A stretch of 64,000 bases of DNA from Symploca sp. SIO3C6 (GTDB lineage: Bacteria; Cyanobacteriota; Cyanobacteriia; Cyanobacteriales; Coleofasciculaceae): the NCBI GenBank assembly GCA_010692425.1, contig JAAHHJ010000018.1:62001-126000 (forward strand), in the 5' to 3' direction. Shown here piece after piece: positions 45,047 through 54,144 of this stretch. Below the pieces are notes generated by a model. The model saw only the letters and a program-made list of their open reading frames with translations, was not told the DNA's origin and ran no database searches. The position numbers and the translations under genes were made by a program. Position 1 is the stretch's first letter, and each line of letters starts with the position of its first letter.

Positions 45047-46756
45047 ATGCCCAACCCTAGAGTCATAACTTCTGATACTTTTCCCTTTCAATTCGATATT
45101 CTAGTGGTGGGTAGTGGTGCCGCTGGACTTTATGCCGCTCTTGGTCTACCGACTCATTTACGCATTGGTCTGATTACTAAAGACAGCCTTAACCAAGGCT
45201 CTAGTAACTGGGCCCAGGGAGGTATTGCCGCTGCCATTGACCCCTCTGATGCTCCAGCACTGCACTTTCAAGATACTATACATGCTGGTGCAGGTCTTTG
45301 TGATCATGAAGCAGTACAATTCCTAGTAGACAATGCTGCTGCTGCAATTGAGTCGCTGCTAGAGATGGGAGTAGCCTTTGATCGCCACGAACAAAAGCTG
45401 GCAATGACTCTCGAGGCTGCCCATTCTCGCCCTCGTGTCCTACATTCTGCTGATACCACAGGTAGAGCAATTATTGATCGGCTCACGGCTCAAGTCTTGC
45501 GGCGTCGGAATATTCAGGTGCTATCTCAGGCGTTGGCTTTGAGTTTGTGGCTCAATCTGCAAACTGGTCATTGTCAAGGGATTAGCCTTCTTTACCAAGG
45601 TCAGATTAGTTGGATAAGAGCCTCTACAGTTATTCTAGCAACGGGAGGCGGTGGTCAAGTCTTTGCCCAGACAACCAATCCGAAAGTGAGTACAGGGGAT
45701 GGAGTAGCCTTGGCTTGGCGTGCTGGGGCAATTGTACGTGATGTTGAGTTTTTCCAATTTCATCCCACAGCTTTAACTAAACTAGGTGCTCCTCGTTTTT
45801 TAATTAGTGAAGCTGTGCGAGGGGAAGGAGCCCATCTAGTAGACGCTCAAGGCAATCGTTTTGCGTTTAATTATCACCCTGATGGGGAATTAGCTCCTAG
45901 AGATGTAGTCAGTAGGGCAATTTTTAATCACTTACAAGAAACTGCCGCCACTACCGAGCATAATCATGTTTATCTAGACTTAAGCCCAATCTCAAAGGAG
46001 CGCATTAACTATCGTTTTCCTAATATTATTAATGTTTGTCAACAGTGGGGAATCGATGTTTACCAACAGCCGATTCCGGTTGCTCCTGCAGCCCATTACT
46101 GGATGGGAGGAATTGCTTGTGATTTGATGAGCCGTACCTCGATTCCAGGGCTATATGCTATTGGGGAAACGGCAAGCACTGGTGTTCACGGTGCTAATCG
46201 TTTGGCGAGTAATTCTTTATTAGAATGTTTGGTTTTTGCTGCTCGATTAGCTGAGATTGAAATTGAACCTAATTCAGCTAAACAAAAGTCTCACTCTGTA
46301 AGTATTGAGCAAGGAAACTGGGAGAGAGAAATTAAACAAATAGCCTTGGTAAGGCAAAATTTACCTCAACTAATGTGGCAAAGTGCTGGGATTTCTCGTT
46401 CACAAGCAGTTTTAGAGTTGGCAAGCGCCCAAGTTAGTTCCTGGCGAGAGGAGTTGGCAGCTTTGGATATTAGTCAATATGTACTCAATTTAGCGCCCAA
46501 GCAAACAGTTAAATTTCTCTGTCCCGATGCCCAAAGACAACTGCGGATGGCAGCAGAAACTTTTAATCTTTTAGATATTAGCTATCTAATTCTTAAAAGT
46601 GCTGCTTTTCGCACTGAGAGCAGAGGTGGACATCACCGCAGTGATTGTCCTCAATCTTCATCCAATTGGCAAGTTAATACCTTAGTTCAAGGTGAGCGTT
46701 GGTGGAAATCACCACAACTTTCTTTATCTTTAGTACTTAGGGAGATAGCTGGTTGA
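45047..46756 (+). CDS. nadB: L-aspartate oxidase
   Basis: This 569-residue flavoprotein oxidises L-aspartate to iminoaspartate for NadA. The FAD-binding motif is DILVVGSGAAGLYAAL (about 17-32), followed by NWAQGGIAAA, HSADTTGR, ATGGGGQVF and QFHPTAL of the fumarate reductase/AspO family, and GLYAIGETASTGVHGANRLASNSLLECL near the C-terminal FAD site. Length is typical (about 540-570). The stop TGA overlaps the TTG start of the following methyltransferase by four bases, suggesting translational coupling. Confidence 0.95.
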   Translation: MPNPRVITSDTFPFQFDILVVGSGAAGLYAALGLPTHLRIGLITKDSLNQGSSNWAQGGIAAAIDPSDAPALHFQDTIHAGAGLCDHEAVQFLVDNAAAAIESLLEMGVAFDRHEQKLAMTLEAAHSRPRVLHSADTTGRAIIDRLTAQVLRRRNIQVLSQALALSLWLNLQTGHCQGISLLYQGQISWIRASTVILATGGGGQVFAQTTNPKVSTGDGVALAWRAGAIVRDVEFFQFHPTALTKLGAPRFLISEAVRGEGAHLVDAQGNRFAFNYHPDGELAPRDVVSRAIFNHLQETAATTEHNHVYLDLSPISKERINYRFPNIINVCQQWGIDVYQQPIPVAPAAHYWMGGIACDLMSRTSIPGLYAIGETASTGVHGANRLASNSLLECLVFAARLAEIEIEPNSAKQKSHSVSIEQGNWEREIKQIALVRQNLPQLMWQSAGISRSQAVLELASAQVSSWREELAALDISQYVLNLAPKQTVKFLCPDAQRQLRMAAETFNLLDISYLILKSAAFRTESRGGHHRSDCPQSSSNWQVNTLVQGERWWKSPQLSLSLVLREIAG

Positions 46757-47589
46757 ATACTTCCTATTCAGAGGCTGTGAAGATAGCGCAGAACTATTAC
46801 GATGGGCTAGAAACTGATCAATTATATGCCGCCGTCTGGGGTGGAGAACATATTCATTATGGTATCTACAACCAACCGAATGAACCTATACATGATGCCT
46901 CCCAGCGTACAGTAGAAAGAATTGCTCAAACTCTGGAAAATATTAATCAAAATTCACGAGTCATTGATTTAGGGGCTGGTTACGGTGGCGCAGCACGGTA
47001 TCTGGCAAAAGCCTATGGTTGTCAGGTGTGTTGTCTCAACTTAAGTGAACGACAAAATCAACGCAACCGCCAACTGAATCAAGAGCAGATTTTAGAACAG
47101 TTGATTGAGGTAACTCAAGGTAGTTTTGAGGATATTCCCTATCCAGATAATTCCTTTGATATTGTGTGGTCCCAGGATGCTATTTTACACAGTAGCGATC
47201 GCACTCAGGTATTAAAGGAGATTAAGCGGGTTTTAAAGTCAGGGGGTGAGTTAGTTTTTACTGATCCTATGCAAAGTGAAACTAGTCCACCAGGGCTGCT
47301 GCAACCTGCTTTTGAGCGTTTGGGAATCAGTGATATGGGTTCCCATCATTTTTATAGTAAGACTTTGAAGAATTTGGGTTTTGAGGAACTGAACTTTATT
47401 GATATTTCTAAAAATGTGCCTATTCACTATCGACGCTTTGGTGAGGAAGTAAGAAAGCGCTATCAGGAGGTAGTGAAAATTACTTCCCCAGAATTTGCCG
47501 ATAAAACTCTCAAAAGTATTGAACCTTGGATTGATTATTATCAAAAAGGTTATATGCAATGGGGGATTTTACATTTCCGTCTTCTGTAG
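46753..47589 (+). CDS. SAM-dependent N-methyltransferase, sarcosine/dimethylglycine type
   Basis: This 278-residue class I methyltransferase opens with YYDGLETDQLYAAVWGGEHIHYGIY, resembling the dimethylglycine N-methyltransferase of glycine-betaine synthesis in halotolerant cyanobacteria. The SAM motif I is VIDLGAGYGG (70-79), then NLSERQN, SFDIVWSQDAILHS (motif IV-like) and VLKSGGELVFTDP. It starts at TTG 46753 overlapping the nadB stop, so co-expression with NAD synthesis is likely. No glycine/sarcosine methyltransferase is nearby, so the substrate may be different, for instance another amine or pyridine acid; that is inference. Confidence 0.8.
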   Translation: MNTSYSEAVKIAQNYYDGLETDQLYAAVWGGEHIHYGIYNQPNEPIHDASQRTVERIAQTLENINQNSRVIDLGAGYGGAARYLAKAYGCQVCCLNLSERQNQRNRQLNQEQILEQLIEVTQGSFEDIPYPDNSFDIVWSQDAILHSSDRTQVLKEIKRVLKSGGELVFTDPMQSETSPPGLLQPAFERLGISDMGSHHFYSKTLKNLGFEELNFIDISKNVPIHYRRFGEEVRKRYQEVVKITSPEFADKTLKSIEPWIDYYQKGYMQWGILHFRLL

Positions 47590-47611
47590 AAGTACCCGTG
47601 TTGATTGACTC

Positions 47612-48103
47612 ATGACTATTTACTTTTACGATACTGACGAAAAACCCTATGGTTGTTTCTCCAACTTTTCCCAACATGGTTTTGAACTTGATGGACTTTG
47701 GTGGCAAACCTCAGAACATTATTTCCAAGCACAAAAATTTGTTGGTACTTGTCATGTTGAAGAAATCCGCTTAGCAAAAACTCCTGCAGAGGCGGCGAAA
47801 ATGGGCAGGAGTCGTACTCGTCCTCTCCGTAGTGATTGGGAGGAAGTTAAAGATTCTATCATGCAGCAAGGTTTACTCTGCAAGTTTCAAACTCATGCTG
47901 ATATTCGTGAAGTTTTGCTAAGTACAGGAGACGAATTAATTGTAGAAAATGCACCTCAAGATTATTATTGGGGTTGTGGTCAAGATGGGACTGGTAAGAA
48001 TCGCTTAGGAGAGATTTTGATGGCAGTTAGAACTATCTTGCGTAATTCGTATAGAGGAAAACTTTGTGGGTTATCAGAAGGCTGTACAACAAGCAAGACA
48101 TAG
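47612..48103 (+). CDS. NADAR-family protein (YbiA-like N-glycosidase)
   Basis: This 163-residue protein begins YFYDTDEKPYGCFSNFS, then has the family motif EHYFQAQKF (about 35-43), ALAKTPAEAAKMGRSR-like RLAKTPAEAAKMGRSR and YWGCGQDGTGKNRLG. NADAR proteins include YbiA/RibX, which cleaves N-glycosidic bonds of reactive riboflavin intermediates, and DNA ADP-ribose glycosylases that counter DarT2-type toxins. No DarT-like gene is adjacent. The 3' end overlaps the next gene by 38 bases. Its position in an NAD-related run suggests work on an ADP-ribose or pyridine nucleotide derivative, which remains to be shown. Confidence 0.9.
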   Translation: MTIYFYDTDEKPYGCFSNFSQHGFELDGLWWQTSEHYFQAQKFVGTCHVEEIRLAKTPAEAAKMGRSRTRPLRSDWEEVKDSIMQQGLLCKFQTHADIREVLLSTGDELIVENAPQDYYWGCGQDGTGKNRLGEILMAVRTILRNSYRGKLCGLSEGCTTSKT

Positions 48104-48815
48104 ACAAGAACTATTCAAAGCTGATCGATTTGTCAAGATTAGTGACAGGATTGATCAAGGTGATATTCCAACTAGAATTTGGGAAAAACTACTGGGAAAT
48201 TACTTACTGCAAAGCTGGAAAGGAATGATTCTTTCCAAAGGCGTCACCGAAATTGGGCTTTATCCAATGCTCTTGTATGAACTCCAACCCAAAACAATTA
48301 TTGAAATTGGAGCATTTAATGGTGGCAGTGCTGTTTGGTTTGCAGATCACTTAGAACTTTTTGGAATTGAGGGTTCTGTCTACTCTATTGATATCGATCT
48401 TTCCTTACTTGATGAGAAAGCTAAAACTGACTCGCGGGTTAATTTTTTAGAGGGAGATGGTAACAAACTTGGTACAGTCTTACCACCAGAATTACTTTCT
48501 ACTCTACCTCATCCCTGGCTAGTAATAGAAGATGCTGCGCCTGTTGAAATTGTGGGACTACTAGAGTTTTTTCATAAAAATGGGCTTGAAAATGGAGACT
48601 ACTTAATTATTGAGGATACTAGTCAATCAATTTGGGACTGCTGGAGTGGTAATTGGGAAGATCAAGAAGAACTTGCTGAAGGTAGAGAAAAGATGGATAA
48701 GTTGAGGCATTGGTTAATCAAGCATGAAGATGAGTACTTAGTGGATACTTACTATCTAGATATGTACGGTTACAACGGATCAAAAAATTGGAACTCTATT
48801 CTAAAAAAAGTTTAA
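48066..48815 (+). CDS. CmcI/rhamnosyl O-methyltransferase-like protein
   Basis: This 249-residue protein has the SAM-binding signature TIIEIGAFNGGSAVWFAD (about 77-94), then VYSIDIDLSLL, VNFLEGDG and LVIEDAAP, matching the cephalosporin hydroxylase (CmcI)/rhamnosyl O-methyltransferase family, which is in fact methyltransferase-like. It starts at GTG 48066 with an AGAGGA site 8-13 bases before, overlapping the NADAR 3' end in another frame. Such enzymes decorate secondary metabolites or polysaccharides. It is followed 15 bases later by a glutathione transferase gene. Confidence 0.82.
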   Translation: MGYQKAVQQARHRQELFKADRFVKISDRIDQGDIPTRIWEKLLGNYLLQSWKGMILSKGVTEIGLYPMLLYELQPKTIIEIGAFNGGSAVWFADHLELFGIEGSVYSIDIDLSLLDEKAKTDSRVNFLEGDGNKLGTVLPPELLSTLPHPWLVIEDAAPVEIVGLLEFFHKNGLENGDYLIIEDTSQSIWDCWSGNWEDQEELAEGREKMDKLRHWLIKHEDEYLVDTYYLDMYGYNGSKNWNSILKKV

Positions 48816-48830
48816 ATATCATAAATCTCT

Positions 48831-49523
48831 ATGGCAGAGTACAAATTATATTGGCACCCTTTGACTTCATCTTTTGCCCCCCATGCAATTCTAGAAGAAA
48901 TTGGTTTAGATTATGAAGCACAGTTGGTGAATCTTGAAGCGGGGGAACATAAAACCGAAAGCTTCCTTAAAGTAAATCCCAATGGCTTGTTGCCAGCCTT
49001 GTTATTAGGAAATGGATGTACTATGTACGAATCTGCTGGCATGGTAATGTATCTCGCTGACAAACATCCTGAAGCAGCGATTTCTCCATTAGTTTCTGAT
49101 AAAGATCGTCATCTGTTTAACCAGTGGCTTTTTTATCTGTCAAGCATGATTTACCAAACTTACACACGTTACTACTATTGGAAACGCTTCTCCACCGATC
49201 CTATTGATGCCCCCAAAATTCGTGAAAAAGCAGCCCAGGATCTAGGGCATCGCTGGCAAGTAATTGATGATGCTTTAAAAGACAAACCTTGGTTAATTGG
49301 TGAGCGGTTTAGTGCTTGCGATATCTATATGCAAATGATGACAATCTGGCACATTCCCCGCCAACTATACAATCCGGATTCATCACCATTGCCCTCAGAG
49401 TCATTCTTCGATCAGTTTAAAAACATTACCAGGACTGCAGCAAAAGTTTCACAACGCCCTGCAGTAAAAAAGATTATAGATCTGTATCCTCCAGAAGGTT
49501 ACTTAAATTTTCAAGCCACCTAA
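48831..49523 (+). CDS. Glutathione S-transferase family protein
   Basis: This 230-residue protein has a thioredoxin-like N-terminal domain (YKLYWHPLTSSFAPHAILEE, LKVNPNGLLPALLL with the cis-Pro, then TMYESAGMVMYLAD with the glutathione-binding Glu-Ser) and a helical C-terminal domain (LGHRWQVIDDALKDKPWLIG, FSACDIYMQMM). The catalytic serine or tyrosine is uncertain, with TSS near residue 11 the best candidate. Its placement in a compact same-strand run points to a role in that pathway, perhaps an isomerase or conjugating step, rather than general detoxification. Confidence 0.88.
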   Translation: MAEYKLYWHPLTSSFAPHAILEEIGLDYEAQLVNLEAGEHKTESFLKVNPNGLLPALLLGNGCTMYESAGMVMYLADKHPEAAISPLVSDKDRHLFNQWLFYLSSMIYQTYTRYYYWKRFSTDPIDAPKIREKAAQDLGHRWQVIDDALKDKPWLIGERFSACDIYMQMMTIWHIPRQLYNPDSSPLPSESFFDQFKNITRTAAKVSQRPAVKKIIDLYPPEGYLNFQAT

Positions 49524-49570
49524 GTTCCAATTTCAGTAGTTAGTTTTCTGCTCAAGAAGATTAAGTAAAA

Positions 49571-50287
49571 GTGAAAAAAGTTCTATTCATCTTTCATAAA
49601 GCTACTACTAATCCTGGTCCAGTAGGACAAATACTGAGTCAGCGCAGTTATCAAATAGATATCCGAGCATTAAATCAGGGAGACTCACTGCCCCACACTA
49701 TGGATGAACATGAAGCTGTGATCAGTTTTGGCGGTTCAATGAGCGTTAACGATTGTGAAACATTACCCTTTATTGGTACAGAATTAAATTGGATTCCTAC
49801 AGTTCTTGAATCAGGTAAACCCTTTCTTGGTATTTGCCTTGGTGCTCAATTGCTGGCGCGTTCATTAGGCGCAAAAGTAGCTCTTCATCCTGAGAGGAAA
49901 GTAGAAATTGGTTATCACCCCATCATACCTACTGGCGCTGGAAGTAAGTATTTTGACTCTCATTTATCTTTCTATCACTGGAATTCTGAAGGCTTTGAGT
50001 TACCATCAGGCGCAGTAAAACTAGCATCAGGGGAGAGGTTTAAGAATCAAGCATTTCGTTATGGTGACAACGCCTATGGTGTGCAGTTTCACCCAGAGAT
50101 ATCAAAAAATGTTTTGGTAGAGTGGGCAGCTACAAAAGACTCAGAAATAGAGCGTAAATTAAAATCACCTGGAGCGCAATCATGGGAAGAGCAGATTGAA
50201 AAACATTCTCAGTATGCTCCCCTTGTAGAAAATTGGCTTAATGATTTTCTGTCTCTATGGTTAGAAAAAAAAGCAGATTATAATTGA
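49571..50287 (+). CDS. Class I glutamine amidotransferase-like protein
   Basis: This 238-residue protein has the triad of class I GATases: Cys89 in GKPFLGICLGAQLL, and His174 and Glu176 in YGVQFHPEIS. It resembles the GMP-synthase-like or PuuD-like GATase group without a synthetase domain. It probably hydrolyses glutamine or a gamma-glutamyl compound. It uses a GTG start at 49571. It follows the GST gene by 47 bases and precedes the nicotinamidase by 162 bases. No matching synthetase gene was seen in the cluster. Confidence 0.88.
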   Translation: MKKVLFIFHKATTNPGPVGQILSQRSYQIDIRALNQGDSLPHTMDEHEAVISFGGSMSVNDCETLPFIGTELNWIPTVLESGKPFLGICLGAQLLARSLGAKVALHPERKVEIGYHPIIPTGAGSKYFDSHLSFYHWNSEGFELPSGAVKLASGERFKNQAFRYGDNAYGVQFHPEISKNVLVEWAATKDSEIERKLKSPGAQSWEEQIEKHSQYAPLVENWLNDFLSLWLEKKADYN

Positions 50288-50449
50288 AATCATTTCAACA
50301 AAGAAAGCAGTTGCCGAGTAGAGCAGATGTAAAAATAAGGAATTTAATCAAGAAAATAAATAAATATTTAACAATGAGCAGTTATAATTTCAGAGTCAGT
50401 CAAGGAAATTCTTGATTTAAGTGGTTTTCCAAGAAAACCGGAGTTAACA

Positions 50450-51193
50450 ATGGTCACAGCTATAAATACAACCGACTCTACCTTAGCAGCAATTGAAGCG
50501 GCTTTACCTGTTGACCCTCAACCCTATACTATAAGCGATCGCCCCGCAGGCTTAATCATCGTTGATGTGGTCCATGGCTTTTGCACAGTGGGTTATGGTT
50601 CTCTAGCACCAACAGAACCAAATGAACAAATCGCTACTATGGTATCAGAAAGCGATCGTCTCGCACGAGTTTTCGTAGAAAGAGGTTGGCCGGTTTTGGC
50701 ATTCTTAGATACCCATGAACCAGGTAAACTAGAACCACCCTACCCTGCTCATTGTGAGAAAGGTTCTGGAGAAGAAAAACTTGTTCCAGAACTGGAATGG
50801 CTTTACGATCACCCCAATGCTACTTTAATTCATAAAGACTGCATTAACGGCTTTATTGGCTCCATTGATATAGAATCAGGTAACAATACCTTACTGCAAT
50901 GGGTTAACCAGCACAAACTAGAAGCCTTAGTGGTAGTTGGCATTTGTACAGATATTTGTGTAATGGATTTCGTTGTCACCATGTTATCTGTGCGCAATCA
51001 TGATATGATCCCAACGTTAAAGGATATTGCCGTCTATACTGAAGGTTGTTCTACTTACGACCTTCCAGCAGAGACAGCCGCTCAGTTGTCTCTACCTAAG
51101 ACTGCTATCCATCCCCAGAAGATAGCTCACCACATGGGTTTATACACCATGGCAGAGCGCGGAGCCTTCATTGCCTCTGCAATCGCTCTGTGA
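50450..51193 (+). CDS. Nicotinamidase (plant NIC-like isochorismatase-family hydrolase)
   Basis: This 247-residue protein belongs to the isochorismatase-like hydrolases. The triad is Asp39 (GLIIVDVVHGFC), Lys129 (IHKDCINGF) and Cys170 (GICTDICV); the metal-binding ligands appear as Asp87, His89 and His101 (LDTHEPG and PPYPAHC). The stretches PPYPAHCEKGSGEEKLVP, KDCINGF and VVVGICTDICVMDFV are very close to plant nicotinamidases and unlike bacterial PncA. It hydrolyses nicotinamide to nicotinate, feeding NAD salvage or, as in plants, trigonelline synthesis. A good start ATG with GGAG lies at 50450. Confidence 0.88.
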   Translation: MVTAINTTDSTLAAIEAALPVDPQPYTISDRPAGLIIVDVVHGFCTVGYGSLAPTEPNEQIATMVSESDRLARVFVERGWPVLAFLDTHEPGKLEPPYPAHCEKGSGEEKLVPELEWLYDHPNATLIHKDCINGFIGSIDIESGNNTLLQWVNQHKLEALVVVGICTDICVMDFVVTMLSVRNHDMIPTLKDIAVYTEGCSTYDLPAETAAQLSLPKTAIHPQKIAHHMGLYTMAERGAFIASAIAL

Positions 51194-51258
51194 AAATGGG
51201 TTTGGTGATCTAAGAGAAAATAAGCACAGAAAATTTACTTCGATTTTAAATAAAATCC

Positions 51259-52050
51259 ATGAATTCTAGACTCGTAATCATCACGGGCGCTAACGGCGCT
51301 GTGGGCAACTGTTTTGTGAAACATTTTTTGCAAGAGAAACATACAGACTGCGTAGCCGTTTCTAGATCACCTATGGTGACAAAAGCCTTACATTGCCAAG
51401 TTGACTTGCTCGATAGCAAAGCTACAGAAGAAGCAATTAATCAGCTTGAACTTACAGGATTCTCAGATGTCGTAGTGATTCATGGGGTAGGTAAATTCAA
51501 ATATGAACACGCCTACCGTGGAACATCTCTCGACCATTCTCAACCTAGTATTGATCAAGAAGTATTCAGGTCAAACTATCATACATTTGTTAATGTAGTC
51601 AAGCCCCTAGTACAAAAACTCAACCGAGAGCACCAACGTGGTTATCAGACGAGACTTGCTCTTTGCGGTTTTGGTTCGATCACAGATAAATACAAAATCC
51701 CCTTTTGGCACTCCTACACCTATGCCAAAGATAGCTTGCGGGACTATATCAAAGACCTAGCGAACTCACAAAAGTGGCGAGGACTTATTAGGGGTCGCTT
51801 TATCAACGTTAGCACTACAGATACTGGCAATGAGAATAAACTGCGACCCAATGCTACGACTCAAGAGAAAAAATACTGGCTAAAACCAGAAAAAATTGTT
51901 AAGCAATCAATCGGATTTTTGGAGCGTTTCACTCCACTGTGGCAGGAAATTGACATCTATGAACCCTTGCCAGGATTCGATCCTCAAGCTTATTACCGTA
52001 ATTACAAGACGATTAGAAGCAAGTGGGAACGGCAGATGGGAGTAGGTTAA
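51259..52050 (+). CDS. Short-chain dehydrogenase/reductase
   Basis: This 263-residue Rossmann protein has TGANGAVG (9-16) for the dinucleotide, VIHGVG at the end of the fourth strand, and YTYAK (153-157), the YxxxK catalytic pair. The family's usual catalytic Ser could be in ALCGFGSITDK. It is slightly longer than classical SDRs. It ends the run that begins with nadA, 65 bases after the nicotinamidase. Substrate is unknown. It converges with the outer-membrane protein gene at 52156, with a perfect inverted repeat between them. Confidence 0.85.
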   Translation: MNSRLVIITGANGAVGNCFVKHFLQEKHTDCVAVSRSPMVTKALHCQVDLLDSKATEEAINQLELTGFSDVVVIHGVGKFKYEHAYRGTSLDHSQPSIDQEVFRSNYHTFVNVVKPLVQKLNREHQRGYQTRLALCGFGSITDKYKIPFWHSYTYAKDSLRDYIKDLANSQKWRGLIRGRFINVSTTDTGNENKLRPNATTQEKKYWLKPEKIVKQSIGFLERFTPLWQEIDIYEPLPGFDPQAYYRNYKTIRSKWERQMGVG

Positions 52051-52096
52051 GCTGCCAGAGATTTAACTTGCATTTTTAGTATAGATAGGTGGATTA

Positions 52097-52145
52097 GTTC
52101 ATAGTTCATGGACTATATAGAAACTGTGAACCATGAACTATGAAC
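52097..52145. terminator. Perfect 15-bp inverted repeat between convergent genes
   Basis: GTTCATAGTTCATGG (52097-52111) and CCATGAACTATGAAC (52131-52145) pair exactly. The unit is made of the TGAACTA heptamer family. It lacks a clear T run but may act as a bidirectional terminator. Confidence 0.5.
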
Positions 52146-52155
52146 ATAGAGCTAG

Positions 52156-53799
52156 CTAATCAACAAGATTAGGAATCAACTCAATTTTGAAAGTATTGGC
52201 ATCAGAATTAACTGACAGTTCCTGGTAACGCAGCCGCAACACCAAGCCTGGGATCAATGCTGTACCCACAGAAGTAATAATACCGCTACCTTGAGAACCA
52301 ATACCATAGGCTAAGTCTACTTCCAACAAATATTTGCCATTACCTACCTTTTCTGGTGAGCGATAACGCCAACCAAAGCTAGCGAGGTTATCGCTGTTAG
52401 TATTAAGATTGCGAGTTTTATAGTTAAGCAGCAGTGAATGTTGTGTATTCTTTGAGCCTTTACCAAACAAGTTATAGACAAGTTCAGAATTGGTAGTGAT
52501 TTGATTGCCTTGATGGCTGAATCTAAAAGGGCCTAGGCGAGAACTAAAACTCCACCGCAATTTATTATTGGTATCCAAATTAATACTGGCAGAGGTAAAA
52601 AAATTCCTGCTGTTATGTTTAAAAACTACTCCAGTAGTTATATATTTATCTTGGATATTAGCTGTTGCTGTTAAAGTCAAGCTAGATAATATTTTCCACT
52701 TGATTTTAAACTCTTGAGAGAGTCGAAAACCTTGGGATAAGGCTTCGCTAAAACTACTAAAACTAACCTGGAAATTGGGGAAGGGCTCAAATCGAATATT
52801 AGTCCTAAATTCTAAAACCGTTTTACCTGCTAGGGCAGAAACCTCCACCTGCAAAGCCGAGCCAGTAGGCTGATAAAATAGTTCAGCTAATCCCATTACT
52901 GAGTTGTCATAAACCAAACCCAATCCCAAAGTTAAACCTTCTGATATACCCAAACGATAGGCAATTCCCCCTTGAAAATTAGTAAACTTTCCCCAGAAAC
53001 TATTATTTACAGCAATTGTAGATACTTGCTGATTCCAGCCAGCAGAGACAGCCAGAGCAGAAGCACCAGCAGGCAATTGTTGAGGCAGGCTGGACAAATT
53101 CACCTCCTCAATTGTGGGCTCAGCTGTCAATTGTCCATGGGGATAGAGGAAGAGGCGATAGTTGCCTGGGGCTGGGATATCTTCAAAGCGGTATCTCCCG
53201 GAAGAATCTACCAAAACTTCAGCAAGAACACTTTTACTCAATCCTTTCTTCAATTGTACCAAAGTACCTGATGCTGCTTCTCCGGAAACAGTACGCTTCA
53301 GTTGGGATGCCCGTAATCTATGCCTGGGATTGAACTCAAGATAATCAGTAGTTTTCGGAAGCGCAAACCCCCAACGTCTGATAGCAGTAGCACCCCAATA
53401 ATCACCCCCTCCTTGGCTACGCCAAAATTTAGGTTGAGAACCAATTACATAATCGGCTTGCTTAGTTTCAAGCATAAACTGAGCTTCACCCAACCGCCAA
53501 GTATCTCTATCTCTAAAATCCGGTTGTTGAATACGGATAAACCAATTACCTCCAAAAGCTGTGCCAACAGTTGTTAACTCTCCCTGATATTTCGTAAAAT
53601 CAGTCTGCGGAGTGAGGGCACTCCTTCTGCCAGTAATAGTAATCCTTTGTCCAATTGTCTTGAGAGTAAACCAATCAAGAATATCTCTAGCAGAGGCATC
53701 CTCTCCTAGAGTCTCAGTAGTAAGTTGATTCGCAGTAACTGGAGTAGTAAACAGCAGAAAGCAGAGGATACTGCTATTGAATCCATAAAATAGTTTCAT
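52156..53799 (-). CDS. Outer-membrane protein with carboxypeptidase-regulatory-like domain
   Basis: This 547-residue protein has a signal peptide (MKLFYGFNSSILCFLLF, cleavage after TANQ or similar). Around residues 175-235 is a carboxypeptidase-regulatory-like beta-sandwich (GTLVQLKKG, VDSSGRYRFEDIPAPGNYRLFLY). The second half is a series of amphipathic strands (FEIKWKILSSLTLTATANI, RWSFSSRLGPFRFSH, YRSPEKVG), resembling usher-like or TonB-type barrels, and the C-terminal strand is not aromatic (ELIPNLVD), so insertion is less certain. It may be an exporter or receptor. No plug or usher domain was recognised. Confidence 0.65.
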   Translation of the reverse strand: MKLFYGFNSSILCFLLFTTPVTANQLTTETLGEDASARDILDWFTLKTIGQRITITGRRSALTPQTDFTKYQGELTTVGTAFGGNWFIRIQQPDFRDRDTWRLGEAQFMLETKQADYVIGSQPKFWRSQGGGDYWGATAIRRWGFALPKTTDYLEFNPRHRLRASQLKRTVSGEAASGTLVQLKKGLSKSVLAEVLVDSSGRYRFEDIPAPGNYRLFLYPHGQLTAEPTIEEVNLSSLPQQLPAGASALAVSAGWNQQVSTIAVNNSFWGKFTNFQGGIAYRLGISEGLTLGLGLVYDNSVMGLAELFYQPTGSALQVEVSALAGKTVLEFRTNIRFEPFPNFQVSFSSFSEALSQGFRLSQEFKIKWKILSSLTLTATANIQDKYITTGVVFKHNSRNFFTSASINLDTNNKLRWSFSSRLGPFRFSHQGNQITTNSELVYNLFGKGSKNTQHSLLLNYKTRNLNTNSDNLASFGWRYRSPEKVGNGKYLLEVDLAYGIGSQGSGIITSVGTALIPGLVLRLRYQELSVNSDANTFKIELIPNLVD

Positions 53800-54144
53800 T
53801 GATGGGGGATATTAAACTTTTGTCGAGCACCCCTCTAACCTTGACAAGATGGATAATGGTTAATGGGCAATAGCTTGAAAGTTACTATTGTCTATGAAGT
53901 ATTATCTCTATTCAAAAAGGCTAACTCGCTGGCTACCTACTCTACCGCACGTCCAGCTCTAAGTCAGAGGTGCACTAGAGTCATATCTCCCATCGATTCA
54001 ACCCAACCCTTAAATAAGGCTTTCACTTTTTTTTAGCACAGAACTCACTGGCTTAACCAACTAACCATCTTCCATATGAATAAGCTGTTGAGCATTTAAA
54101 TTGGGTATAATAGGAGACTGAATTCTCTCAAATAGAACTCAGGA
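53800..54144. other. Spacer upstream of the 52156 gene
   Basis: A 345-base spacer without gene or known repeat, ending in the transposase scar. Confidence 0.4.

Noticed and set aside
43977-52050. DarT2-NADAR toxin-antitoxin pair
   Set aside because: The NADAR gene has no DarT-like ADP-ribosyltransferase next to it; neighbours are metabolic enzymes.
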